From Acidovorax sp. Leaf191 (lineage in GTDB: Bacteria; Pseudomonadota; Gammaproteobacteria; Burkholderiales; Burkholderiaceae_C), in contig NZ_LMPT01000001.1 in NCBI RefSeq assembly GCF_001424425.1, positions 174,137 through 238,136 on the forward strand: a stretch of DNA of 64,000 nucleotides, given 5' to 3'. Position numbers and translations under genes: made by a program. Numbering within the stretch: position 1 is the stretch's first letter; each line of letters opens with the position of its first letter. Positions 52,644 through 61,896 of the stretch are shown piece after piece. Under the pieces are notes generated by a model, which searched no databases, was not told the origin of the DNA, and was given only the letters and a program-made list of their open reading frames with translations.

Positions 52644-52672
52644 CGCTGTCGCTGTCGCTGTCGCTGTCGCTG
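52644..52672 (+). repeat. Hexanucleotide microsatellite (CGCTGT)x4.8
   Basis: Four perfect CGCTGT units plus CGCTG lie in the 194-bp gap before the PPK2 gene. They are not in a coding region on either strand that I can support. Confidence 0.9.
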
Positions 52673-52797
52673 CGGGCCAGGGTGCGCCTGGGCGCCCGGC
52701 ACGGCCTTGGCAACCAGCAGCGGCCCGCGCAGACCATTTGTGAAACGCGCCCTGTTGCCCTAACCTGTGCCCCATCCACCCACCGCCCCTCACATCC

Positions 52798-53691
52798 ATG
52801 CCCTCACCCCTGATCCCCAAATCCCGCAGCAAGACCGCCGACCTGTGGTCGCAATGGCAGCCCGGCAAACCCACCGCCGATGACGGCAAGGACGGCAGCC
52901 GCGGCAAGCCGCAGCGCGGCGTGTCGCTGGGCGACTACGACCCGGGCGCCAAGCCGTTTTCCCTGGGCGGGAAGGCGCAGGACAAGGCGGCCGTGGACGC
53001 GCTGGCCGCGGAGCTGGACACGCTGCAGGACCTGTTCTACGCCGACAAGCGCTACAAGCTGCTGGTGGTGCTGCAGGGCACCGACACCTCCGGCAAGGAC
53101 GGCACCATCCGCGGCGTGTTCGGCCGCATGAGCGCGCTGGGGGTGCACGCCGTGGGCTGGAAGGCACCGACCGAGGCCGAACGCGCCCGCGACTACCTGT
53201 GGCGCATCCACCAGCAGGTGCCGCAGGCGGGCGACATCACGGTGTTCAACCGCAGCCAGTACGAGGACGTGCTGGTGCCGGTGGTCAACGGCTGGATCAC
53301 GCCCGAGCAGCACCAGCAGCGGCTGGCCCACATCAACGACTTCGAGCGCATGCTCAGCGAGACGGGCACGGTGGTGCTCAAGTTCCTGCTGCACATCAGC
53401 GCCGACGAGCAGAAGGAGCGGCTGCAGGAGCGTCTGGACGACCCGGCCAAGCACTGGAAGTTCAGCCAGGGCGACATCGAGGTGCGCAAGCAGTGGGCCG
53501 ACTACCAGCGCGCCTACGACACGCTGCTGTCCGCCACGCACACCCCCTGGGCGCCGTGGACCATCGTGCCGGCCAACTCCAAGACGCACCGCAACCTGAT
53601 GATCGCCACCGTGCTGCGCGAGGTGCTGCAGAACCTGGACCTGCGCTACCCCGAGGGCGACCCGGCCCTGGCACAGCTCAAGGTCGAATGA
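52798..53691 (+). CDS. Polyphosphate kinase 2 family protein (polyphosphate:nucleotide phosphotransferase)
   Basis: This 297-residue PPK2 has Walker A LQGTDTSGKDGTIRGV (about 98-113), Walker B FNRSQYEDVLVPVV and the lid region LLHISADEQKERLQERLDDP. It transfers phosphate between polyphosphate and nucleoside phosphates; the sequence resembles the class that phosphorylates AMP or ADP, but the class is not certain. It is monocistronic, with a leader containing a hexanucleotide repeat. Confidence 0.92.
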   Translation: MPSPLIPKSRSKTADLWSQWQPGKPTADDGKDGSRGKPQRGVSLGDYDPGAKPFSLGGKAQDKAAVDALAAELDTLQDLFYADKRYKLLVVLQGTDTSGKDGTIRGVFGRMSALGVHAVGWKAPTEAERARDYLWRIHQQVPQAGDITVFNRSQYEDVLVPVVNGWITPEQHQQRLAHINDFERMLSETGTVVLKFLLHISADEQKERLQERLDDPAKHWKFSQGDIEVRKQWADYQRAYDTLLSATHTPWAPWTIVPANSKTHRNLMIATVLREVLQNLDLRYPEGDPALAQLKVE

Positions 53692-53748
53692 CCCGCAGTG
53701 GAGAGCGCCGGTTTTGCTGCAATGCCGCATGGACAGGCGCTTTCGGCT

Positions 53749-53771
53749 GGTTATGCATCAAACGCATAACC
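53749..53771. promoter_or_regulatory. Candidate operator GGTTATGC-N7-GCATAACC upstream of gdhA
   Basis: This is a perfect 8-bp inverted repeat over 23 bp, 85-107 bp upstream of the glutamate dehydrogenase start. It contains a T-N11-A core (ATGC-N7-GCAT), as expected for a LysR-type site. The regulator is unknown. Confidence 0.55.
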
Positions 53772-53855
53772 CGCAAACACTCCGGCCTTAGACAGCGTGA
53801 GGGCACAGGCATAAGCTTCGCAGCCTGAACTGATCGATCCCACAAGGAACTCACC

Positions 53856-55175
<1,320 letters not shown>

Positions 55176-55257
55176 CCCCCCTGAGCGGCTGCGCCGCTTC
55201 CCCCCGAGGGGGACGCACCCGGTGGACTGGCAGAGCCAGATCCACGGGTACGCTGGT
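55176..55257 (+). repeat. Dispersed repeat family A, copy 4
   Basis: This double-hairpin unit starts at the base after the gdhA stop: the CCCCCCTGAG...CGAGGGGG stem, then GGTGGACTGGC-AGA-GCCAGATCCAC. It precedes a separate true terminator at 55331, so the repeat is not the only 3' element here. Confidence 0.78.
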
Positions 55258-55330
55258 GGGGGGAGCGCCCTGTGGTGGGGCGGTATGAGTTGAAAATGGC
55301 CCGGTCCCTTATTCGGGAGCTGGTCTTGAG

Positions 55331-55372
55331 AAAACCGCCAGTGCCGTGATCCGGTGCTGGCGGTTTTTTTTT
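55331..55372 (+). terminator. Intrinsic terminator of gdhA
   Basis: AAAACCGCCAG (55331-55341) pairs with CTGGCGGTTTT (55357-55367), followed by a 9-base T run. It is typical rho-independent form on the plus strand. Confidence 0.88.
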
Positions 55373-55373
55373 G

Positions 55374-55706
55374 TCTGCGGGCCGGGGGCATGCGGTCTGG
55401 ACCTGCGTGTTGCTGGAGCGGCAGTTGTAACTTCGAGGGTCGTGCGCAGGCTGACCGTCACTGCGCAATGACGTTCGGTGGCCGCTCCATTTCCGGTGAT
55501 TTTCTGCACGGGTCAAGGCTGGGGTTGGCCTGCTGTTGCGCGGTGGTGACGCTGTTGGCGGTGCCACCGACCGTTTGACAAGGGAAACTTACCGCAGAGG
55601 CGAAACGGAAACCAATAGATACGCATACGTACAAATCGTCATCTCTTGCTACGAGCAGTCGTGAAAAACTTCCTTGTTTTCTTCACGGCAATTTCGGGAG
55701 ATTCCG
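55374..55706. other. Gene-free stretch between gdhA terminator and acyl-CoA ligase gene
   Basis: About 330 bp with no convincing coding frame on either strand. It is slightly AT-richer towards the right end (55600-55700) and presumably contains the promoter of the ligase/MFS pair. No repeat or clear dyad was seen apart from short ACGCATACGT-type symmetry near 55621. Confidence 0.5.
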
Positions 55707-57365
55707 GTGGCTTTACCTTCTTTGCGCAGTTTTGTGGCGCGCTTTCTCCTCAACCGCCTGCGCACCGCGCGCTCCGTGGCCCGCCTGGCCTACCGGAGGC
55801 ACCCGCACAAGCCGGCGCTTATCGACCGGCGCGGCACGCTGACGTATGCGCAGCTGCAAGACCGCGTGTACCGGCTGCAGGCCTGGATGCAGGCGCAGGG
55901 TGTGAAGAAGGGCGACGTGGTGTTCACGCTGCTGCCCGAGACCGGCGAGCAGTACGAGGCGCGCCTGGCCACATTCGAGAACGGCACCATCTTTGCCAGC
56001 TTTCACAAGCACCTGCCGGCCGACGCGGCGCTGACCACCATCGGCCGCGTCAAGCCCACGGTGTTCATCCATGACCCGGAGCTGAGTGCCCCCATCCTGC
56101 AGGCCGTGCGCGAGAAGCTGCCCGGCCTGCGCACGCTGGCCATCGGCCCGGAGTACGAGCAGGCGCTGGCCCAGCACCCGCCCTCGCCCAGCACCGTGGA
56201 TGTGCACGAGGACGATATCTTCGCGCTGCACATGACCTCGGGCACCACCGGGCTGCCCAAGTCCATCGGCTACAGCAACCGCAAATACCTGGACAGCGTG
56301 CGCTTCATCGCCCGGTCCATCAACTTCACGCCGCCGGTGGGCGGGCCCGATGTGAACATGCTGGGCCTGCCGCTCACGGGGCCGGGATCGGGCCTGGTGC
56401 TGCCCACGCTGCTGTCGGGCGCCGCGCTCGTCATGCCCGAGGACTTCAGCGCCACGACGCTGGCCGCCCTCATCCAGAAGCACCGCGTGTCGCGCGCCTT
56501 CCTATCGCCCTCGGCCATCATCGACCTGCTGGACGAGCCCACGCTCGACCAGTACGACCTGTCGTCGCTGACGCATGTGCCCTACGGCTCGGAGATGACG
56601 CCCGCACCCAAGATCGCCGAGGCCATCCGCCGCTTCGGGCCGATCTTCCAGCAGGGCTACGGCTGCCTGGAGGCGCTGCCGCCCATCACCTGGCTGCTGC
56701 CGCACCAGCATGTGGATGGAGAGGGCAACCCGCTGGGGCTGGAAGTGCTCTCCACCGTGGGCCGCGTCATGCCCGGCGTGCAGGTGGTCATCCGCAGCGA
56801 CGACTTCAAGCCGCTGCCGCAGGGCGAGATGGGCCTGATCACCGTGCTGACGCCCGTGCGCTTCGACGGCTACTGGCTCGACCCCGAGAAGACCAGCGAG
56901 ACCCTGCGCGACGGCTGGGTGGTGATGGGCGACCTGGGCTACTTCGACACGGCGGGCTACCTGCACGTGCTGGGACGCAGCGCGGACCGCGTCTCGCGCA
57001 ACGGCCAATTGCTCAACCCGCGCGAAGTGGAAGAGGTGGCGCACACCCACCCCTCGGTCAAGGAGGCCTGCCTGGTGCAGCATGGTGCGCAGGCCGTGCT
57101 GGTGCTGAGCCTGCGCCAGAGCTGGCGCAAGGAGCACGACTGGCGCACGCTCGAAGGCGAGATCGCGCAGTACCTGGTGCAGCAGCTGCCCGCCCACCTG
57201 AAGCCGGACGATGTGCGCATCGTCGAGGAGATTCCGCGCAGCTTCCTGAACAAGATGCTGCGCCGCGAAGTGCGGCTGATGCTCGAAGCCGCGCCGCCGC
57301 GCGCAGCCGCCCCTGCGCCCACATCCGCCGCAGTGCCCGCGTCCGTCTCGGCGGTGGCACCGTGA
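55707..57365 (+). CDS. AMP-dependent acyl-CoA ligase (fatty acid-CoA ligase family)
   Basis: This 552-residue adenylate-forming enzyme has P-loop MTSGTTGLPKS (about 178-188), YGCLEALPP at the adenylate-binding site, GDLGYFDTAGYLHVLGRSAD (about 414-433) and C-terminal Lys region SFLNKMLRREV. GTG 55707 is chosen as start because GGGAG lies 6 bp upstream and no ATG is suitable. The C-terminal 25 residues are Ala/Pro-rich. It overlaps the MFS gene by 1 bp, so the ligase may act on a compound imported by that symporter. The substrate is unknown. Confidence 0.85.
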   Translation: MALPSLRSFVARFLLNRLRTARSVARLAYRRHPHKPALIDRRGTLTYAQLQDRVYRLQAWMQAQGVKKGDVVFTLLPETGEQYEARLATFENGTIFASFHKHLPADAALTTIGRVKPTVFIHDPELSAPILQAVREKLPGLRTLAIGPEYEQALAQHPPSPSTVDVHEDDIFALHMTSGTTGLPKSIGYSNRKYLDSVRFIARSINFTPPVGGPDVNMLGLPLTGPGSGLVLPTLLSGAALVMPEDFSATTLAALIQKHRVSRAFLSPSAIIDLLDEPTLDQYDLSSLTHVPYGSEMTPAPKIAEAIRRFGPIFQQGYGCLEALPPITWLLPHQHVDGEGNPLGLEVLSTVGRVMPGVQVVIRSDDFKPLPQGEMGLITVLTPVRFDGYWLDPEKTSETLRDGWVVMGDLGYFDTAGYLHVLGRSADRVSRNGQLLNPREVEEVAHTHPSVKEACLVQHGAQAVLVLSLRQSWRKEHDWRTLEGEIAQYLVQQLPAHLKPDDVRIVEEIPRSFLNKMLRREVRLMLEAAPPRAAAPAPTSAAVPASVSAVAP

Positions 57366-58762
57366 TGCACCCCAGCCACGCGCCTGGCAGCACCACGCCA
57401 TCGCCCCTGACCCTCGGCACCAAGCTCAGCTACGCGGTCGGCAACATCGGCCTGCAGATGCTGGTCGCGGCGATGAATTTCATGCTCATGATCTTCTACA
57501 CCGACGTGGCCCTGGTCGCGCCTGCCGTGGCCGGCGCGGCGCTGCTGGTGGGCAAGGTGTGGGACACCGTCAACGACCCGCTGTTCGGCTGGGTGACCGA
57601 CCGCACGCGCTCGCGCTGGGGCCGCCACCGCGTCTACCTTATCTACGGTGCGATCCCGCTGGGCATTGCGGCAGCCGCTGTGTGGATGGTGCCGCCGGGC
57701 CTGTCGCCCGTGGCCGCGTTCCTGTGGATCGCCATCACGTACACGGTGTTCGACACGCTCATGACGCTGGTGCAGCTGCCCTACCAGGCCATGGCCGCGA
57801 ACATGACCACCGACTACGACGAGCGCACCAGCCTCACGGCCTATGCATCGATGGGCGCGCTGATCGGCTTTTTTGCCGGCAGCGTGTTCATGCCGATCCT
57901 GGTGCGCGCCGCGCCCGACGCGCGCACCGGCTACGCGCTGGCGGGTTCGTGCTTCGGCCTGGTGGCCGGTGTGGCGGTGGCCGTGGTGGCCTGGCGCGTG
58001 CGCGAGCCCCAGGGCAGCGCCGCACCCACCGCGCAGACCGACGCCCCCGCCGACGCACGACCCATGTGGGACAGCGTGCGCGAGACCCTGCGCACCACGC
58101 TGCGCAACCGCCCCTTTTTGCTGCTGATGAGCGCCGCGACCCTGGTGCGCCTGGGCCTCACGCTGGTGCAGGCCTCGCTCGCGTACTTCGTGATCTACCA
58201 GCTGCAGGGCGACAAGGGCGACCTGCCGCGGTACATGGGCACGCTGCTCGGCGTGGTGGGCCTGTCGCTGTTCGGGTGGAAGTACGTGGTCGACCGCTGG
58301 GAGAAGAACTGGGCGTACGTGCTGGGCCTGGTGCTGTGCGCCGGCGGCTTGGTGGCGCTGTACTGGGTGGGGCCGGGCGACCAGCGCATGGTCATGGCCA
58401 TACTGGTCGTCATCGGCATCGGCATGGGTGCGCACTGGATCGTGCCCTTTGCCATGGTGCCCGACACCATCGACCACGGCCACATGCAGGCCGGCGAGCG
58501 CAAGACCGGCATGTACTACGGGCTGTACGGCCTGATGGACAAGCTGGCGCGCACGCTGGCCACGGTGATGGTGGCCGGCATGCTCGACGTGACCGGCTAC
58601 GTGCCCAACGTGGCGCAGTCGGCCAGCGCGCTGCAGGGCATCACCCTGATGACCGGCGTGCTGCCCGCGGCATGCCTGGTGCTGGCGATTCCGCTGCTGG
58701 TGGCCTACCCGATCACCCGCGCGCGGCATGCAGGCATCCTGTCGCGCATGGGCACGTCCTGA
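57365..58762 (+). CDS. MFS transporter, GPH (glycoside-pentoside-hexuronide:cation symporter)-like family
   Basis: This 465-residue, 12-helix transporter has a MelB-like start (LGTKLSYAVGNIGLQML), the loop-2/3 motif FGWVTDRTRSRWGRHRVYL and TDYDERTSL near residue 150, all typical of GPH symporters. Its ATG overlaps the stop of the acyl-CoA ligase (TGATG), indicating coupled translation. The substrate may be an acid rather than a sugar, given the partner ligase. Confidence 0.88.
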   Translation: MHPSHAPGSTTPSPLTLGTKLSYAVGNIGLQMLVAAMNFMLMIFYTDVALVAPAVAGAALLVGKVWDTVNDPLFGWVTDRTRSRWGRHRVYLIYGAIPLGIAAAAVWMVPPGLSPVAAFLWIAITYTVFDTLMTLVQLPYQAMAANMTTDYDERTSLTAYASMGALIGFFAGSVFMPILVRAAPDARTGYALAGSCFGLVAGVAVAVVAWRVREPQGSAAPTAQTDAPADARPMWDSVRETLRTTLRNRPFLLLMSAATLVRLGLTLVQASLAYFVIYQLQGDKGDLPRYMGTLLGVVGLSLFGWKYVVDRWEKNWAYVLGLVLCAGGLVALYWVGPGDQRMVMAILVVIGIGMGAHWIVPFAMVPDTIDHGHMQAGERKTGMYYGLYGLMDKLARTLATVMVAGMLDVTGYVPNVAQSASALQGITLMTGVLPAACLVLAIPLLVAYPITRARHAGILSRMGTS

Positions 58763-58865
58763 GCCACTGAGCCGACGAGCTTCTGCGCCATTGCGTCGCC
58801 CCCACTGCAGACCGCGCAACGCCCGGTCTGCGGTGCGGCACCGGCACCCGGGTTCAGCGCCTGAG

Positions 58866-59690
58866 CTACGGGCGCGGCCTGTCGAACGCTGACGCGTTCA
58901 GCGCAGCCACCGCGCGATAGGCCGGCCTGGCAAACAGGTAGCCCTGCATCAGGCGAATGCCGGTGTCGGCCAGGAAGTCGCGCTCACCAGGGGTTTCGAT
59001 GCCTTCCGCGATCACCTGGATGTGCATCTCCTCGCACAGGCGCACCAGGCTGCGCACGATGGCCTGGCGCGCGCGGTTGGTGTCGACGTTGCGGATCAGG
59101 TCCATGTCGACCTTGATGATGTCGGGCTGAAAGTCCGACAGCAGCTTCATGCCCGCATAGCCGGCACCGAAGTCGTCGATGGCGGTGCGAAATCCGCAGC
59201 GCTTGTACTCGCGCAGGATGCTCGCAAACCACGGGCCGTCTTCGACACGCTCGCCCTCGGTGACCTCGAAGATGATCTGCTCGAGCGGAAAGCCGTGCGC
59301 CCGGGCCGCCTCCAGCGTGGTGCGGATGCAGACCTCGGGCCGGTAGATCGCGTTGGGCAGAAAGTTGATGGACACCGGCTGCGCCAGCCCCAGCCGGGCA
59401 GCGCCCTTGATGGCCTTGACCCGGCAGGACTGGTCGAACCGGTAGCGGTTGCGGTCGTTCACCTGCGACAGCACGGTCATCGCGCCTTCGCCGCCCGGGC
59501 CGCGCACGAGCGCCTCGTGGGCATAGACCTCGCGGCTGTGGACATCCACGATCGGCTGGTACGCGAAGTCGAACTGAAACCCCAGGCCCTCGCCCCTGCC
59601 GCAATCCTCGCAGTCCTGCCGTGTGCCCGCCAGCGGAACGAACCCGACGGGAAACGCGGCGTGGGCGGACAGGGAAGGAAGTGCGTACAT
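58866..59690 (-). CDS. Stand-alone EAL domain cyclic-di-GMP phosphodiesterase
   Basis: This 274-residue protein consists mainly of an EAL domain (about 40-265) with an intact HEALVRG motif (E59), NFLPNAIY, DDFGAGYAG, KVDMDLIR and EGIET. These residues suggest an active c-di-GMP hydrolase. The N-terminus carries a small Cys pair (DCEDCGRG, C27/C30) in place of a full sensor domain. No GGDEF partner is adjacent. Confidence 0.92.
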   Translation of the reverse strand: MYALPSLSAHAAFPVGFVPLAGTRQDCEDCGRGEGLGFQFDFAYQPIVDVHSREVYAHEALVRGPGGEGAMTVLSQVNDRNRYRFDQSCRVKAIKGAARLGLAQPVSINFLPNAIYRPEVCIRTTLEAARAHGFPLEQIIFEVTEGERVEDGPWFASILREYKRCGFRTAIDDFGAGYAGMKLLSDFQPDIIKVDMDLIRNVDTNRARQAIVRSLVRLCEEMHIQVIAEGIETPGERDFLADTGIRLMQGYLFARPAYRAVAALNASAFDRPRP

Positions 59691-59800
59691 GGCTGGGTGG
59701 TCCGTTCGGTTCGTAAATTATCAGCGCTGCACCTGAACGGCCGGGCCACCACTGCGCCCGCTGCAAGCACGCGCACAGCCCGGCGATGCGCACACGGGCT

Positions 59801-60925
59801 CTAGGCAGTGGGTGACGGCCCCACCGGATCTGCCGGCACCACGCCCCGCATCGCCAGGCAAAACGGCTGCACGCATTCGGCCCGCGCGGCATAGGGGCAG
59901 CCCACGGTCTCGCACAGGCCGGACGCGCCGTTGCGTGCCCGGTCTTCCTCGCGCGGCACCTGGCCGCTGGCCTGCAGCACGGCCATCTGCGTCCAGGGGT
60001 CCAGGCGGCCGGCCTGTTGCTGCGCCAGCATGTCGCGGCCATACACGGTGGCGGCCAGCTGGGGTTGAAAGTCCAGCACCAGCAGCGCGCTGGTGCGGGC
60101 TGATGCGGCATCGGCCCCCTGCAGCACCAGCGCCATCACGCCCGACTGCAGCGCCTGGCCCCCGCCCGCAAAGGGGACCTGCAGGGCGCCCCCGGGCAGC
60201 GCGGCGGCCGCGGTGGCTGCGGAGGGGGCTGCCTGCGCGGCCAACCAGGGCACCGGCACGCGCAGCGTGAGCGCAAAGCCGCGCGGCCCCTCGGGCGTCT
60301 GCGCCGTGCCCTGGCGCACCAGCCAGGTCTGCAGTGGGGGCTGCTCCGGGTCGATGGAGCCGTTCTCCAGCGCCTGCGCCAGGCCCACCGGCCAGGGCTG
60401 CGCGGACACCACACGCTGCGGCGCACCGCTGCCGGCCGTGACCTGCTGCACCAGCGCGCTGACCATGCGCATCAGCGGCGCGCCGAGGCCGGTGGAGGGC
60501 CAGGCAGCGCTGCCCGCTGCGGATGTAGCCGACGCCCCGGCAGGCTCGGCCGACGCGGGCGCGCCCACGGGCAGCGGTGACGGCGCCAACGGCCGCAGGG
60601 CGCTACCGGCGCTTGCGCCAGCCTGTGAAATGCTGCCCTGTGCGGCCTCCGCTGCCCCACGCCGGGGGTCGAACGCCACACCCAGTTGCTCCCGCGCTTG
60701 CGCTGAAATGCTGGCCTTATCGGCTAGCACAGGCTGGGGAGCAACAGGGGTAGGTGACGCCGTAGGCACCGGCAGCGCTGGCGGGTCGCCAGGGCGCTGA
60801 CCAGGCGTGGCACCGGCCTTGTCGAGTCCCAGCAGGGACGCCTGACGCTGCAGCGCAGCTTCTGCCAGAAACTGGGCCACCGGAGGCAGCCCGGTGCGGG
60901 AGGAGGAATCAATGGGAGCAGCCAT
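59801..60925 (-). CDS. Hypothetical Ala/Pro-rich protein with C-terminal Cys cluster
   Basis: This 374-residue protein starts MAAPIDSSSRTGLPPVAQFL. The first 170 residues are Ala/Pro/Ser-rich and look disordered. A conserved-looking domain about 180-330 includes QTWLVRQGTAQTPEGPRGFA and ALLVLDFQPQLAATVYGRDM. The C-terminus has four Cys in GLCETVGCPYAARAECVQPF. The disordered-plus-domain layout recalls FliK-like proteins, but no FliK signature is clear. It lies upstream of the EAL gene on the same strand (110-bp gap). Confidence 0.65.
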   Translation of the reverse strand: MAAPIDSSSRTGLPPVAQFLAEAALQRQASLLGLDKAGATPGQRPGDPPALPVPTASPTPVAPQPVLADKASISAQAREQLGVAFDPRRGAAEAAQGSISQAGASAGSALRPLAPSPLPVGAPASAEPAGASATSAAGSAAWPSTGLGAPLMRMVSALVQQVTAGSGAPQRVVSAQPWPVGLAQALENGSIDPEQPPLQTWLVRQGTAQTPEGPRGFALTLRVPVPWLAAQAAPSAATAAAALPGGALQVPFAGGGQALQSGVMALVLQGADAASARTSALLVLDFQPQLAATVYGRDMLAQQQAGRLDPWTQMAVLQASGQVPREEDRARNGASGLCETVGCPYAARAECVQPFCLAMRGVVPADPVGPSPTA

Positions 60926-61275
60926 ACGGGGCGGTGGTCGCGGCACCTTATTCTGGATCGATTCTCCGGGTCTGAACAGCACAGCTGCCGCACCAACCCG
61001 CCGGCTGACCCGCACGCCCCTACGCAAAATGGCAGGAATTCAAGGTCGATTGCTATGGAACCTATAGCTTCCGACGCTTTCCCATCATTCAGTAGGCAGT
61101 ATCCAGCTTCAAAATAGAGGCGCCCTCTGTTCAGCGTAAACCCGCACCGCCCCGCTCCAGTTGTCAACCCAGTGACAATCCGACCTGAAGCTGCGCCTGT
61201 CTCTGCCCAGAGTAGCTCTCCAAAGTGCGATCACGCATTTCTTCATCAACACCTTCTGGCTGCACGAAGATTTCC
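60926..61275. other. Gene-free stretch with a weak family B-like segment
   Basis: About 350 bp without a supportable gene. Near 61048-61075 there is TTGCTATGGAACCTATAGC, a dyad similar to part of repeat family B. The right part presumably contains the promoter for the PTP-like gene. Confidence 0.4.
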
Positions 61276-61767
61276 ATGTCCAACAAAGATGATTTTCCGC
61301 GCGAGAAGCAGTGGAAGAATTTGTACACACGCTCAGACAAGCTGGCTCGGGCCCAACAGTTGGGGTTCGAATATCCGCGGACCACGGAAAAGCAACTGGT
61401 GCAAGAGGAGACCATGACCGCGTCGAAAGAGAGGCTCAATGTGCTGTTCATCTGCAGCAGGAACCAATGGCGCAGCCCCACTGCCGAGCAGCTGTGGCGA
61501 AAGCACCCGAAAGTCGCGGCCCGCTCGGCAGGAACGAGTCCCAATGCCCGCCACACGGTATCCATCGACGATGTGCGATGGGCCCAGGTCATCCTGGTCA
61601 TGGAAGAGAAGCACAAGTCCCGTTTGGTCGCGGAATTCACCAGGCTTCTGGAAAACAAGCCTGTGCATGTCCTCGATATTCCGGACGAATACAAATTTAT
61701 GGACCCCGAGCTGGTCGAGATGCTGGAGCAGTCGGTCAACAGTCTCCTGGGGTTGGATGAGCGTTAG
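61276..61767 (+). CDS. Low-molecular-weight protein tyrosine phosphatase-like protein
   Basis: The C-terminal about 110 residues form a small LMW-PTP-like domain: VLFICSRNQWRSPTAEQLW carries the C-x5-R-S/T loop (Cys, then R, S), and VHVLDIPDEYKFMDPELVE holds the Asp region. The family version normally starts just before this loop, and ATG 61414 (MTASKERLN, with GAGGAG 3 bp upstream) is possible. The annotated ATG 61276 adds a 46-residue basic region (KQWKNLYTRSDKLARAQQLG). Which start is used is uncertain. Confidence 0.75.
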   Translation: MSNKDDFPREKQWKNLYTRSDKLARAQQLGFEYPRTTEKQLVQEETMTASKERLNVLFICSRNQWRSPTAEQLWRKHPKVAARSAGTSPNARHTVSIDDVRWAQVILVMEEKHKSRLVAEFTRLLENKPVHVLDIPDEYKFMDPELVEMLEQSVNSLLGLDER

Positions 61768-61896
61768 GCAGTGCGCCACCCGACCGCAGGCGCTGCACGA
61801 ATCTCACCTTCGCCGGCAAACTCAGTGATGGGGGCGGCATGCGCACCCATGTAAGGCGCCGGTGTTGCACAGCACCTGAAAGCTGCTCGACACCAC

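Noticed and set aside
52644-52672. CRISPR-like array
   Set aside because: It is a simple 6-bp tandem repeat without spacers, and no cas genes are present.
61360-61385. tRNA T-arm-like GGTTCGAAT
   Set aside because: No acceptor, D or anticodon stems can be folded around it, and it lies in the reading frame of the PTP-like gene.
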